64,000 nt of DNA from Thermococcus sp. 18S1 (GTDB lineage Archaea; Methanobacteriota_B; Thermococci; Thermococcales; Thermococcaceae): positions 1,054,001-1,118,000 of the forward strand of contig NZ_SNUU01000001.1 of NCBI RefSeq assembly GCF_012027645.1, given 5' to 3'. The notes under the pieces were generated by a model. That model was not told where the DNA came from. It searched no databases and saw nothing but the letters and a program-made list of their open reading frames with translations. Position numbers and translations under genes: made by a program. Positions 47,820 to 55,450 of the stretch are shown here, piece after piece (position 1 is the stretch's first letter; every line of letters starts with the position of its first letter).

Positions 47820-47944
47820 TTATAAACTTCCAACGCCATAAGTGATATGGTGGGGGGACAGGCGGGCTCGCGGGGTAAAGTAGTCAGTGACTCGGCTGGA
47901 ATATGGTGTAACGCCCTTGTGTAACCCACCGTTCCAAATTTTTC
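47820..47944 (+). ncRNA. RNA-like leader, copy 2 (paralogue of 46890-47002)
   Basis: CTTATAAAC (47820-47828) is the box A. GGTGGGGGGACAGGCGGGC starts about 25 bp later; GTAGTCAGTGACTCGGCTGG is the core shared with copy 1. GTAACCCACC near 47930 pairs perfectly with GGTGGG, and a T run (AAATTTTTC) follows. The region then continues with the shared CTGTAACCCTCAGTTTAA and GATATATAATAAG into the next gene. Confidence 0.5.
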
Positions 47945-48018
47945 GACCCCACGGCCTCTGCCTGTAACCCTCAGTTTAAACCTTAGTCGATATATAATAA
48001 GTGGTGAGCGTGATAGTG

Positions 48019-48342
48019 ATGGAGCTGGTAAAGCTGAAAACGAAGCTCTACAACAAGGACAAGCGCCGTTCCGGCCTCGTGTTCATCGCTAAGGGCAAGC
48101 TCAACGAAGACGAGCTCGCCCTGTTCAGGAAGCTCGCACAGAAGAAGAAGGTCGTCGGCGGACTGGAGTTCTCAGAGAGCAAGGTCAGCCTGTTCACCAC
48201 CCGCGTCCACGAGCGCAGGAACGGCTTTGAGGTCATAGTGCCGCGCGCCGTGGCCGACCTTCTGGAGCCCAGCAACATTGACGTCATCGTACAGCTGAGC
48301 AGAACGGGGATAACCATAAAGCCCTGTGGAGGTGAGCACTGA
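48019..48342 (+). CDS. Hypothetical small protein upstream of the MCM-like gene
   Basis: Not recognised. 107 residues from ATG 48019 (GTG 48016 and GTG 48010 are alternatives; GGTGA lies at 48003). A compact alpha/beta protein: MELVKLKTKLYNKDKRRSGL, FEVIVPRAVADLLEPSNIDV. The second half, VIVPRAVADLLEPSNIDVIV followed by LSRTGITIKPC, resembles an AbrB-like or swapped-hairpin DNA-binding strand pattern. It ends 1 nt before the helicase start (TGATG) and is surely co-transcribed with it; it may be a replication accessory or repressor. Confidence 0.6.
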   Translation: MELVKLKTKLYNKDKRRSGLVFIAKGKLNEDELALFRKLAQKKKVVGGLEFSESKVSLFTTRVHERRNGFEVIVPRAVADLLEPSNIDVIVQLSRTGITIKPCGGEH

Positions 48343-50903
48343 TGCCGAAGACCTTCACCCTTGAGGATATGATAGATGACGTCGAGGCCAGCATCATAGA
48401 CACCCCGAAGGAAGTCAGGCCGAGCCTCAAGAAGCTGAAGGCCGGCCTCTTCAAGTACCTCAACGCCGAGGAGCGCCTTGAGCGGGCAAAGGCAAGGAAG
48501 GACGCTATGGAGATTGAGGCTACACAGAACGAGCTCGTCCGTGCGGGACAGGACATCAGTAAAGCGCTCGTGGAGTTCGTGAGCGAAGTAGATGACTGGC
48601 TTTCCAAGATCGAAGAGAGGGACGACCTCTTTGAGGCGGCCGCCCGCTACAAGGCCGACCCGCTGTCCGTCGGGGAGAAAACACAAGGAGAGCTCCTCAA
48701 GGTGACGGGCCGCGCCATTATCCTCCAAGATCTCATCATCAGGATGCTCCACACCCCGAGGCTCATCGACCTCAACAACGCAGTCGAGGTTCTTCTGGAG
48801 GGCCTCATCAGCAGGCTGGAAAAGCTCGACGACCTTCGAGTGGTGAACCGCTACGCCTTCGAGCTCCCGGACGCCAGCGACCCCCACTACAAGGTCATAC
48901 TCCGCCCCTCCAAGAAGGCCGTCTACGTCTACCCGCTGAAGTCCCTCGACGACCTCGTCCCCCTGAACATAGAGATGATACGCAAGGAGCTGGACGACGG
49001 CTTCAGGGGAGAGATACTGCTTCTCAGGCCCGACCCAAAGCACACACCGGGGACGCTCAACCTGCGCGAGGTCACGTCAGCGCACCTGTATAGACCCTTC
49101 AAGGCGAGGGCACGCGTGATACAGAGCGAGTTCCCGACCACGAGGCTCTACTACGCCCGCGTAGACCCCGAAGATGACATATTCAGGAGAATGTTGCTCC
49201 ACCAGGAGGCCTACGACGGGCACGGAAAGAGGATAAAGGCCGTCCCCGACCTTCGTAACGTCCGCGTCGACGTGCAGGAGCTCATACTCGAGGACGTTGA
49301 GAACAGCGACTTCATAATGCCTGCCTACGTCGAGCACGACCTCGTAGGAAAGCTCGAAGTTGGTAGGGAGTACGTCTTCATCGTGATACCGATTGAAACC
49401 GACCCGCAGAAGAGGGAAGGCGGCATCAAGCTCTACATCACAGCGTACGAGGACGCCAGCGCCACCGAACCGACCGAGGAAGACCTCAAGAAGTTCGAGG
49501 AGTTCAAGAGGCTCAGCCCCGCTGAGAAGCTCAGGGTGCTCACGGAAGACTTTGCCTGGTTCATCTTTCCGGAACACGCCGGGTTTACCTTGAAAGACCA
49601 AGTTCGTACAATGAAGCTCGCTATGCTCCTTTCCGCGCTCAGGGCGTCGAGTGCTCTGGAGAACACGAGGGGGATGATACACACGCTCGTGATAGGTGAG
49701 CTGGCCACAGGTAAGAGCGAAGTGGCGAGGGAGCTCGTGAAGATAACGCCGAAGAGCAGGTTCATACAGGTGAAGACGAGCCTCGCCGGCCTCATCGGTA
49801 CCACCACAAGGCTCGACGGAAAGCAGGTTGTCCGCCCCGGCGTCCTCGCCCAGGTGGACGGCGGGACGGTGGTTATAGATGAGCTGGACAAGTTCAATGA
49901 GAAGAAGAAGGAAGAACTCGCCGCCCTCAACAACGCGATGGAGCAGGGGTCGGTAACGATTACCCAGGATGGAACGAGCAGGGAGTACCCGGCACGGACG
50001 AGCATCATAGCCCTCGCCAACCCCCGTGGCGGTCTCTTCAACGAGCGCGACGTCGTCCAGGAGTTGGAGAGGCTTGGCCTCGACTACACGATGCTCAGCC
50101 GCTTTGACATCAAGATAGCGATCTACAACAAGACCATTAGGAACAGGAGGGTAGCCCTCGAGCGCGCCTCCCTCAGGAAAAAGATGGACGAGGCTGGCTA
50201 CGTCAAGACGAAGAGCAAAGAGAGAGGTCACGGCTTTGTGTTCACAAGGGAGCTACTGTCCAAATACCTCGCCTACGTCAGGGAGAAAGCGCCCACCGTT
50301 CCCGTCGACGTCGAGGGGTACCTCATAGAGGTCATAGACCGGGAGCTTCAGAAGCTTGAGAACGCCGGCTTCGAATCAAGCCTTTTGGCCGACCTCTTCC
50401 GCATCCACGACGCCGTGACGAGGGTCTCCACAGCGGTGGCGAAGCTACTCAACGAGGACGAGGTGACGAAGCTCGACGTGGATATAGCCGCCGCCCTTGT
50501 GTTCTACAGCTACCGCCTCAGCGCCGCGCTTGAGCGCTACGAGCGCGAGCAGGAAGCCCTCGATTTTATCCGCACCCTCCCGATGAGTATGAAGTCGGAC
50601 AAGTTCATTGTGGCCCTTGGCGACCTCGTTGGCCTCAACAAGGCGAAGAAGTTCGTCACGATAGTCAGGGAGCACAAGCTCGCCTCGGTCAAAAAGAAGG
50701 ATAAAGACAGGGAGTACATCTATTTCAAGGAGGGCTTCGTGGACGTCCTCAAGGCCTACCTCGCCCTGGAGGGCATCGTCAGCGAGGGTGGGGAGGTGAA
50801 GTCCGCCCGCCTACGCGAGCGCCTCGAGGAGCTGGCAAGGGGGGAAGAACAGCAGAAGCTCATCGACTTCGACGAGCTCACCGACGCCGAGCTCTTCGCC
50901 TGA
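48342..50903 (+). CDS. MCM-like AAA+ replicative helicase of the element
   Basis: 853 residues. The AAA+ core has Walker A GELATGKSE near residue 452, Walker B GGTVVIDELDKF near 507, a sensor region with the PS1-type EQGSVTITQDGTSREYPA hairpin, and the arginine-finger LSRFDIKIAIY near 585. A C-terminal winged helix is likely. The ~400-residue N-terminal part is only weakly MCM-like, and the protein contains no cysteine at all, so the usual zinc-binding subdomain is absent. It likely replicates the free element. It overlaps the upstream small gene by one base. Confidence 0.88.
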   Translation: MPKTFTLEDMIDDVEASIIDTPKEVRPSLKKLKAGLFKYLNAEERLERAKARKDAMEIEATQNELVRAGQDISKALVEFVSEVDDWLSKIEERDDLFEAAARYKADPLSVGEKTQGELLKVTGRAIILQDLIIRMLHTPRLIDLNNAVEVLLEGLISRLEKLDDLRVVNRYAFELPDASDPHYKVILRPSKKAVYVYPLKSLDDLVPLNIEMIRKELDDGFRGEILLLRPDPKHTPGTLNLREVTSAHLYRPFKARARVIQSEFPTTRLYYARVDPEDDIFRRMLLHQEAYDGHGKRIKAVPDLRNVRVDVQELILEDVENSDFIMPAYVEHDLVGKLEVGREYVFIVIPIETDPQKREGGIKLYITAYEDASATEPTEEDLKKFEEFKRLSPAEKLRVLTEDFAWFIFPEHAGFTLKDQVRTMKLAMLLSALRASSALENTRGMIHTLVIGELATGKSEVARELVKITPKSRFIQVKTSLAGLIGTTTRLDGKQVVRPGVLAQVDGGTVVIDELDKFNEKKKEELAALNNAMEQGSVTITQDGTSREYPARTSIIALANPRGGLFNERDVVQELERLGLDYTMLSRFDIKIAIYNKTIRNRRVALERASLRKKMDEAGYVKTKSKERGHGFVFTRELLSKYLAYVREKAPTVPVDVEGYLIEVIDRELQKLENAGFESSLLADLFRIHDAVTRVSTAVAKLLNEDEVTKLDVDIAAALVFYSYRLSAALERYEREQEALDFIRTLPMSMKSDKFIVALGDLVGLNKAKKFVTIVREHKLASVKKKDKDREYIYFKEGFVDVLKAYLALEGIVSEGGEVKSARLRERLEELARGEEQQKLIDFDELTDAELFA

Positions 50904-51377
50904 CCCCCTTTCTACCCCCTCTTTTCCCAGGCCCCATCGGCCCCGGCCTTGAACCCACGGTTCTGGTGTTACACGTTGTTGCGGGAAAGCTCAAGTTTTT
51001 GGGTAGTCCTGCGGGTGTCCCGTTCAATTGCGACCAAAAATTTCCCAAAATATTGTAACATAGAGTTGGCCCCAAAAGCCCCAAGGGCCCCAGGGCATAT
51101 AGAGTCAAGTCATCAACCCTGACCCCCTGCCCAGAATCTTGATGGCAACACCTCGATGGGGTTGGGGCCAATGGGGCCTCTGGGGCTGGGCCAGCACAGG
51201 GAAGCTACTCGTCCCTTGAAAAGTCAGGAACTGCTGTCGCCCTACTCGTGTCTGTAGGGGGTGTGAGGACAAAATTTGCAAGTGGCCGTACAAGTTGGGG
51301 TGACTACGCATCGGCCTCTCCCGCTCTTTTAAACCGGTTCCCCCTCCCACTGCCGGACAACAAGGGGGTGACGGGAT
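50904..51377. other. 474-bp non-coding region after the helicase gene
   Basis: No convincing gene. It is rich in GGCC and CCCC/GGGG runs (TTGGCCCCAAAAGCCCC around 51066; GGTTGGGGCCAATGGGG around 51158) that can pair with each other. An AT block (CCAAAAATTTCCCAAAATAT) lies near 51033. Its right end has box A CTTTTAAACC and GGGGGTGA for the next gene. Position beside the helicase makes it a candidate origin, but no Orc-box was recognised. Confidence 0.45.
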
Positions 51378-51707
51378 ATGGGTGAAAGCGGCTACACAGG
51401 TTACAGGGTTGATGCAACGTTTAGGTTCGGGGAGATAAGGAGGGAGAACCTGCAGAGGTTCGTGTTCCAGCTGGCTGAGGTTTTTAGTAAGGAGCGGAAC
51501 GTCGGGCGTGACCTTGCAAGTGAGCTCGAGAAGTGTAACGTAGACGTCCTACACAACGTTGAGGTGACCCTGTTCCGCGGAGAAAGTGGTGCTATGGCCA
51601 GTATTACTGGTGATGAGGTTGTAATACGCCTCATCTACGGGTACTCTACTCCTGGACGCTGGAAGCTGGACGACATCTTGAACACCTGCACCACGTCGAT
51701 TGAGTGA
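51378..51707 (+). CDS. Hypothetical protein of the element
   Basis: Not recognised. 109 residues starting MGESGYTGYRVDATFRFGEI, with mixed alpha/beta character (NVEVTLFRGESGAMASITGD). The ATG has GGGGGTGACGGGAT before it and a good box A 45 bp upstream. It is convergent with the putative restriction enzyme gene. Confidence 0.6.
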   Translation: MGESGYTGYRVDATFRFGEIRRENLQRFVFQLAEVFSKERNVGRDLASELEKCNVDVLHNVEVTLFRGESGAMASITGDEVVIRLIYGYSTPGRWKLDDILNTCTTSIE

Positions 51708-51819
51708 TCTTTTCTTCTCCACAATGTTTATGGCATTGTACTCGTTCTCTTCCAAGGTGGTCAACAAGTCTATTCCAATATATGGTGTTAAAAAAGGAGA
51801 TCCCGAACACGGCAGAAAC

Positions 51820-52587
51820 TTATGACAGATCCTTCAGTAGTCTCGAGATGTCTTCCCCGTACATCTCGTGTAACTCCCTTTTTAGCTCCTGTACTTTGAG
51901 CTCGATTGCCTCAGAGAGGGCCAAGTGTTCGGCTTTTGTGGTTTCGATTATCTTCTCAATGAGCTCATCGTAGTACTCCCTTCCCACTCCGAGGAATTTC
52001 TCGTATATCTGTCTACCGACGATGACGTAGTCCTCGGGGTTCATCCCGTATTGGGGTAGGGTTGAGGTAACAACACTCCATATGTGTTTTCCATACGTGA
52101 ACACAAGGAAGGGCCTGTAGTTGTGTTCAATTGCCTCCTTGGCGTGGTCTACAAACTTTTCGACTATGTCCTTGTTCACGTTTGTATAGCTACTCTTGAC
52201 TGCGAGGACTACTCCATCAAAGGTCTTGTTGCCCTCTGTATATGGCCTCTGTATTATAATATCCCACCAGCAGTACCACGGCTTTTGACCCCTACCAGTA
52301 CACCCATCGAGGTCTTTGCCCCGTGTACCTCCCAAGAGCACAGCCAAGAACTTCTCCATAGTCTTCTGGCCGAAGCTCGTCCCCAAGGATCGCTCAACGC
52401 GTTTATGGATAAACATCTCTATGGCGGTGTCTAGGTCGAGCCCCAACGCGGCCACCATATATGGGTTTATGCCCCCTTCGTCTACTAGTGTCTCTACTGT
52501 TATGCCGGCTATTAGTTCTTTTGCACGTCTTGCAAATTCTTTCATCTCTTCTAGTGCCAGGAGCTCCCGCTCTTCCAACGTCGTCAT
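51820..52587 (-). CDS. Putative type II restriction endonuclease
   Basis: 255 residues from ATG 52587 (AGGTGGCGACT upstream; GTG 52596 is inside that site). HKRVERSLGTSFGQKTMEKF precedes a candidate PD-(D/E)xK centre: Asp109 in WWDIIIQ and Lys131 in VVLAVKSSYTN. The ERSLGTSFG stretch recalls some archaeal type II enzymes (TdeIII/MjaII-like, low confidence). A C-terminal helical part ends LLKDLS. It is transcribed away from the AbrB-methyltransferase-glycosylase genes across a shared 95-bp control region, the classic R-M layout. Specificity is unknown. Confidence 0.7.
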   Translation of the reverse strand: MTTLEERELLALEEMKEFARRAKELIAGITVETLVDEGGINPYMVAALGLDLDTAIEMFIHKRVERSLGTSFGQKTMEKFLAVLLGGTRGKDLDGCTGRGQKPWYCWWDIIIQRPYTEGNKTFDGVVLAVKSSYTNVNKDIVEKFVDHAKEAIEHNYRPFLVFTYGKHIWSVVTSTLPQYGMNPEDYVIVGRQIYEKFLGVGREYYDELIEKIIETTKAEHLALSEAIELKVQELKRELHEMYGEDISRLLKDLS

Positions 52588-52612
52588 AGTCGCCACCTAT
52601 ATGAAGACCACC

Positions 52613-52671
52613 ACAAGCTTTTTATGTGTACCTGAGTATTACAAGCAATAGTGCTTGTAATAATGCTTGTA
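52613..52671. promoter_or_regulatory. Operator of the restriction-modification module
   Basis: The inverted repeat ATTACAAGCA (52638-52647), spacer ATAG, TGCTTGTAAT (52652-52661) is perfect. A third half-site TGCTTGTA (52664-52671) follows 12 bp after the second, and an ACAAGC half-site (52613-52618) overlaps the likely box A of the restriction gene (CATAAAAAG on the minus strand). The AbrB-like protein encoded next to it is the obvious candidate ligand. Confidence 0.65.
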
Positions 52672-52682
52672 TGGTGGGGGCG

Positions 52683-52844
52683 ATGCGAGAGAAAGTACTG
52701 GGCAGATCCAAACTATGGGGCAGGGGGTATACAACTGTTCCGGTCACAGTCAGGAGGGTGCTTGGTATAGAAGAGGGTGACAAGATCCGGTGGATTTTCA
52801 CAGATGACGGAAAAGTGGTAGTCGAAAGAGAGGAGGGTGAGTAA
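52683..52844 (+). CDS. AbrB/SpoVT-like regulator of the R-M module
   Basis: A 53-residue swapped-hairpin protein: MREKVLGRSKLWGRGYTTVP, VTVRRVLGIEEGDKIRWIFT, DDGKVVVERE. ATG 52683 follows GGTGGGGGCG. This is the SpoVT-AbrB DNA-binding fold, usually dimeric. It precedes the methyltransferase with a one-base overlap (TAATG) and lies beside an inverted-repeat operator, so it probably balances restriction and methylation, a role played by C proteins in other systems. Confidence 0.75.
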   Translation: MREKVLGRSKLWGRGYTTVPVTVRRVLGIEEGDKIRWIFTDDGKVVVEREEGE

Positions 52845-54349
52845 TGGAAGAAGCAGTGAGGTATGATACGCTCAAGCCCCAAATTTGGGCGTTCACTCAG
52901 AAGTTCCGCGGGAAAGGGTTCAGTAAGGGGGACGCTAGGGCGTACCTCTCGCTCCTGGCCGAGCTCGTACACCTTGAGACCGGCGAGGACATAGTAAGTG
53001 CGCTAGGGTGGGCCTTGGAACACGCAATGGCCCTATTCAGGAAAGGGAAGGGTGCTGTCGAGGAGGACTACCACAGGAAATACCGGGAGTGGCTAGACGC
53101 GGACAGGTCAAAAATTGACCTGAAGAGGTTTGTCCCAATGGAAAACAGAGTGAAAGCGGAGAGGTACCGGCCGGCAGAACCTGTTTACAGCATATCCCTT
53201 TTTACTGGGGCTTACGGCCTTGACCTGGGCTTTGAACAGGCAGGCTTTGAGGCCACGGTCGGCCTGGACATATCGGAGTGGTCTTACCGGAACTTCCACG
53301 CAAACCGTCCGAAGAGCCCCTTCATACTCGGAGACATAAATAAGATTTCGACAGAGGACATACTGAAGGAGGCCGGCCTCCGGCCTGGTGAAGTAGACGT
53401 CCTCACCGGCGGCCCCCCCTGCCAGCCGTTCAGCACGGCCGGGAAGAGGCAGGGGCTAAACGACCCGAGGGCCTCGGCCCTTATGCAGTACATACGGGTC
53501 ATCAAGGAAGCGAGGCCGAAGGTATTCGTGATGGAAGAAGTGACCGGGCTACTCAACGCACGCCTCAAGCACGTCCCCATAAAGGAGCGTGGTAAACGGC
53601 CTCTCCGGCCCGAAGAGGAGCCCGGCTCTGTATGGAAAGTGGTTATGAAAGAGCTCGAGGGCACTGGTTACCTAGTAAAAGACGCTGTCTTGAATGCCGC
53701 GGACTACGGCACCCCGCAGTTCCGTGAGAGGGTCATTGTCATTGGCGTCAGGCCAGACATCGCCAAGGAACTGGGGCTTACCAAGGACAGCGTGCTACAC
53801 CCAAGGCCCACCCACACAGGGCCTAACAGGAATAGGGGGAGGGCGAAAGAGGTTCCTCTTGACGAATGGCTGGGCCATAGAAAGGTTGGTCTGCCCCCGT
53901 GGCTGACCCTGGCAGAAGCGATAGCAGATATAGAAGACCACATAGGGTACATCCCGCTCGGGCCGAAGTATATGAGGTACATAAAGTACGTGCCCCCAGG
54001 GGGGAACTGGAGGCAGATACCTGACGAACTGAAGCCTGAGGCTATGAACAGCGCATACTATGCTGGGGGCGGAAAAATGGGCTTCTACCGGAGGCTCACG
54101 TGGTTCGAACCTTCCCCGACACTCGTCACCTCGCCGTCTATGAAGGCCACGATGATGGTGCACCCACTTGAGGACAGGCCAGTCTCAGTCAGGGAGTACC
54201 TCCGGATACAGGGGTTCCCTGACGACTGGAAAGTTGTTCTCTCAGTGTCACAGGCCTACAAGGTCTTTGGTGAGGCAGTGCCCGTGCCATTGGCCAGGGC
54301 AGTCGCACTCAAGGTCAGGAGGGATATCCTTGGAGTGCCCGACGCCTGA
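52844..54349 (+). CDS. DNA (cytosine-5) methyltransferase
   Basis: 501 residues. A 115-residue extra N-terminal domain precedes motif I ISLFTGAYGLDLGFEQAG. The motif IV nucleophile is GGPPCQPFSTAGKRQG (Cys193). The motif VI region reads VMEEVTGLL instead of the usual ENV. Motif VIII is QFRERVIVIGVR, and motif X is VFGEAVPVPLARAVAL. Between VIII and X lies the target-recognition domain. It makes m5C in a sequence-specific context; the target is unknown. The end overlaps the glycosylase start by 20 nt, which suggests coupled synthesis. Confidence 0.9.
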   Translation: MEEAVRYDTLKPQIWAFTQKFRGKGFSKGDARAYLSLLAELVHLETGEDIVSALGWALEHAMALFRKGKGAVEEDYHRKYREWLDADRSKIDLKRFVPMENRVKAERYRPAEPVYSISLFTGAYGLDLGFEQAGFEATVGLDISEWSYRNFHANRPKSPFILGDINKISTEDILKEAGLRPGEVDVLTGGPPCQPFSTAGKRQGLNDPRASALMQYIRVIKEARPKVFVMEEVTGLLNARLKHVPIKERGKRPLRPEEEPGSVWKVVMKELEGTGYLVKDAVLNAADYGTPQFRERVIVIGVRPDIAKELGLTKDSVLHPRPTHTGPNRNRGRAKEVPLDEWLGHRKVGLPPWLTLAEAIADIEDHIGYIPLGPKYMRYIKYVPPGGNWRQIPDELKPEAMNSAYYAGGGKMGFYRRLTWFEPSPTLVTSPSMKATMMVHPLEDRPVSVREYLRIQGFPDDWKVVLSVSQAYKVFGEAVPVPLARAVALKVRRDILGVPDA

Positions 54350-55079
54350 AGAACTAGTAACTGAGTTTAGAAAACGGCTCATAGAGTGGGGGAGGGCGAA
54401 CTATGAGGAGTGGCCCTGGAGGAAGGACAGGACACCTTACAAAGTCCTCATAGCAGAACTGTTGCTAAAAAGGACTACCAGACAGGCAGTGGGTAGGGAA
54501 TACAACAAGTTTATAGAAAAGTTCCCGGACATTGAGAGCATCTACCGGGCAAGTTTTGAGGAAGTGCGGGACGCATTTCGCCCCCTTGGCCTTTACAACC
54601 AGAGGGCAAAACAGCTCAAAGAGGTGGCCAGGGCTGTTGTGGAACAGTACGGGGGCGAGATCCCCGACGACATAGACAGGCTGAAGTCCCTCCCGGGGGT
54701 AGCTGACTACATAGCTGGGGCGGTGATGAGTTTCGGGTTTGGGAAGCCCGCCATAATACCCGACGCGAATGTGATACGGGTTCTGGCACGTGTGACGGGA
54801 ATTGAGAGGTGGTCATCAAGGGGCAAACTTAAGCTATATGCTGTGTTAGAAAAACTCCTGCCAGAAGACGGCCACGAGGACTTCAACTACGCCCTCCTTG
54901 ACCTGGGTGGTACTGTGTGCCGCTATGATCGTCCTAGGTGTTTTAAGTGTCCACTCCGGGATCTGTGTGTGATGGGGCACAACGACGAGGAAATGAAACA
55001 GTGCCTCAGAAGACTTTACAAAAAACTAGGAAAAAGGGACTCGGTACATACTAAGGTAAAAGAGCAGAACAAAAGATAG
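54330..55079 (+). CDS. HhH-GPD DNA glycosylase, Mig-type (thymine-DNA glycosylase), TTG start
   Basis: 249 residues from TTG 54330, with GGAGGG 7 nt upstream. The frame is open further 5', but that lies inside the methyltransferase. The HhH motif LPGVADYIAGAVMSFGFGKP has Tyr where endonuclease III has its catalytic Lys, as in Mig.Mth. The catalytic Asp is in IIPDANVIRVLAR. A 4Fe-4S cluster is formed by C-x6-C-x2-C-x5-C (CRYDRPRCFKCPLRDLC). This combination marks a monofunctional G:T(U) mismatch glycosylase. Next to an m5C methyltransferase its job would be to undo m5C deamination. MutY-like activity is the main alternative. Confidence 0.85.
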   Translation: MECPTPEELVTEFRKRLIEWGRANYEEWPWRKDRTPYKVLIAELLLKRTTRQAVGREYNKFIEKFPDIESIYRASFEEVRDAFRPLGLYNQRAKQLKEVARAVVEQYGGEIPDDIDRLKSLPGVADYIAGAVMSFGFGKPAIIPDANVIRVLARVTGIERWSSRGKLKLYAVLEKLLPEDGHEDFNYALLDLGGTVCRYDRPRCFKCPLRDLCVMGHNDEEMKQCLRRLYKKLGKRDSVHTKVKEQNKR

Positions 55080-55364
55080 GGCTCTGGAGGTACTCAGTCC
55101 GTAGCCGGTCTTGTGCTGTATACGTTCTTTCAGTTTTTCCAATTTGGACAGGCTGGTACTGTCAAGGTAGACACTGAGAAGTGCTGTCCTGCCACAGACA
55201 GCAGGGTTGTCCAAGTTTTCCAGTACAAACTTCAGGAAATCTCCCCTACGTTTGGACGCGGTGTTGATGGCCCGTATAATAATGGCCGTCTTGTTATTTC
55301 GGACGTTTTTGTCAAAGGCGTCCAGGATTGGGTAGGGTATTGAAAACGTCTTCTTCTCCTTCAC
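55026..55364 (-). CDS. Small DNA-binding-like protein (RHH candidate)
   Basis: 112 residues, GTG start. Not recognised with certainty. VYLDSTSLSKLEKLKERIQH followed by STSRALSFVLLFYLSM has the strand-helix-helix layout of ribbon-helix-helix regulators. The 5' side faces an inverted repeat (55398-55440) shared with the divergent gene at 55451. The 3' end overlaps the glycosylase gene by 54 bp on the opposite strand. Confidence 0.5.
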   Translation of the reverse strand: MKEKKTFSIPYPILDAFDKNVRNNKTAIIIRAINTASKRRGDFLKFVLENLDNPAVCGRTALLSVYLDSTSLSKLEKLKERIQHKTGYGLSTSRALSFVLLFYLSMYRVPFS

Positions 55365-55397
55365 CTTTACACCGGTATAATGATATCATAAAAACAC

Positions 55398-55440
55398 CTT
55401 AAGGCATCGGGTACTGTGCCTTAACGATGGTTTAAGGCAC
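55398..55440. promoter_or_regulatory. Inverted-repeat operator between divergent element genes
   Basis: GTGCCTTAA (55416-55424) and TTAAGGCAC (55432-55440) form a perfect 9-bp inverted repeat with a 7-bp spacer. An additional CCTTAAGG palindrome (55398-55405) carries the same CCTTAA core. It lies between the RHH-like gene (minus) and the gene at 55451 (plus) and fits autoregulation. Confidence 0.6.
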
Positions 55441-55450
55441 TTCCCATATA

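Noticed and set aside
50878-51350. Minus-strand open frames of 81-97 codons after the MCM-like gene
   Set aside because: Proline/glycine/arginine-rich translations caused by the G/C tracts; no start signals and no family resemblance.
54168-54329. Upstream extension of the glycosylase frame
   Set aside because: The extra ~54 residues are arginine/serine-rich shadow sequence inside the methyltransferase. TTG 54330 with GGAGGG fits much better.
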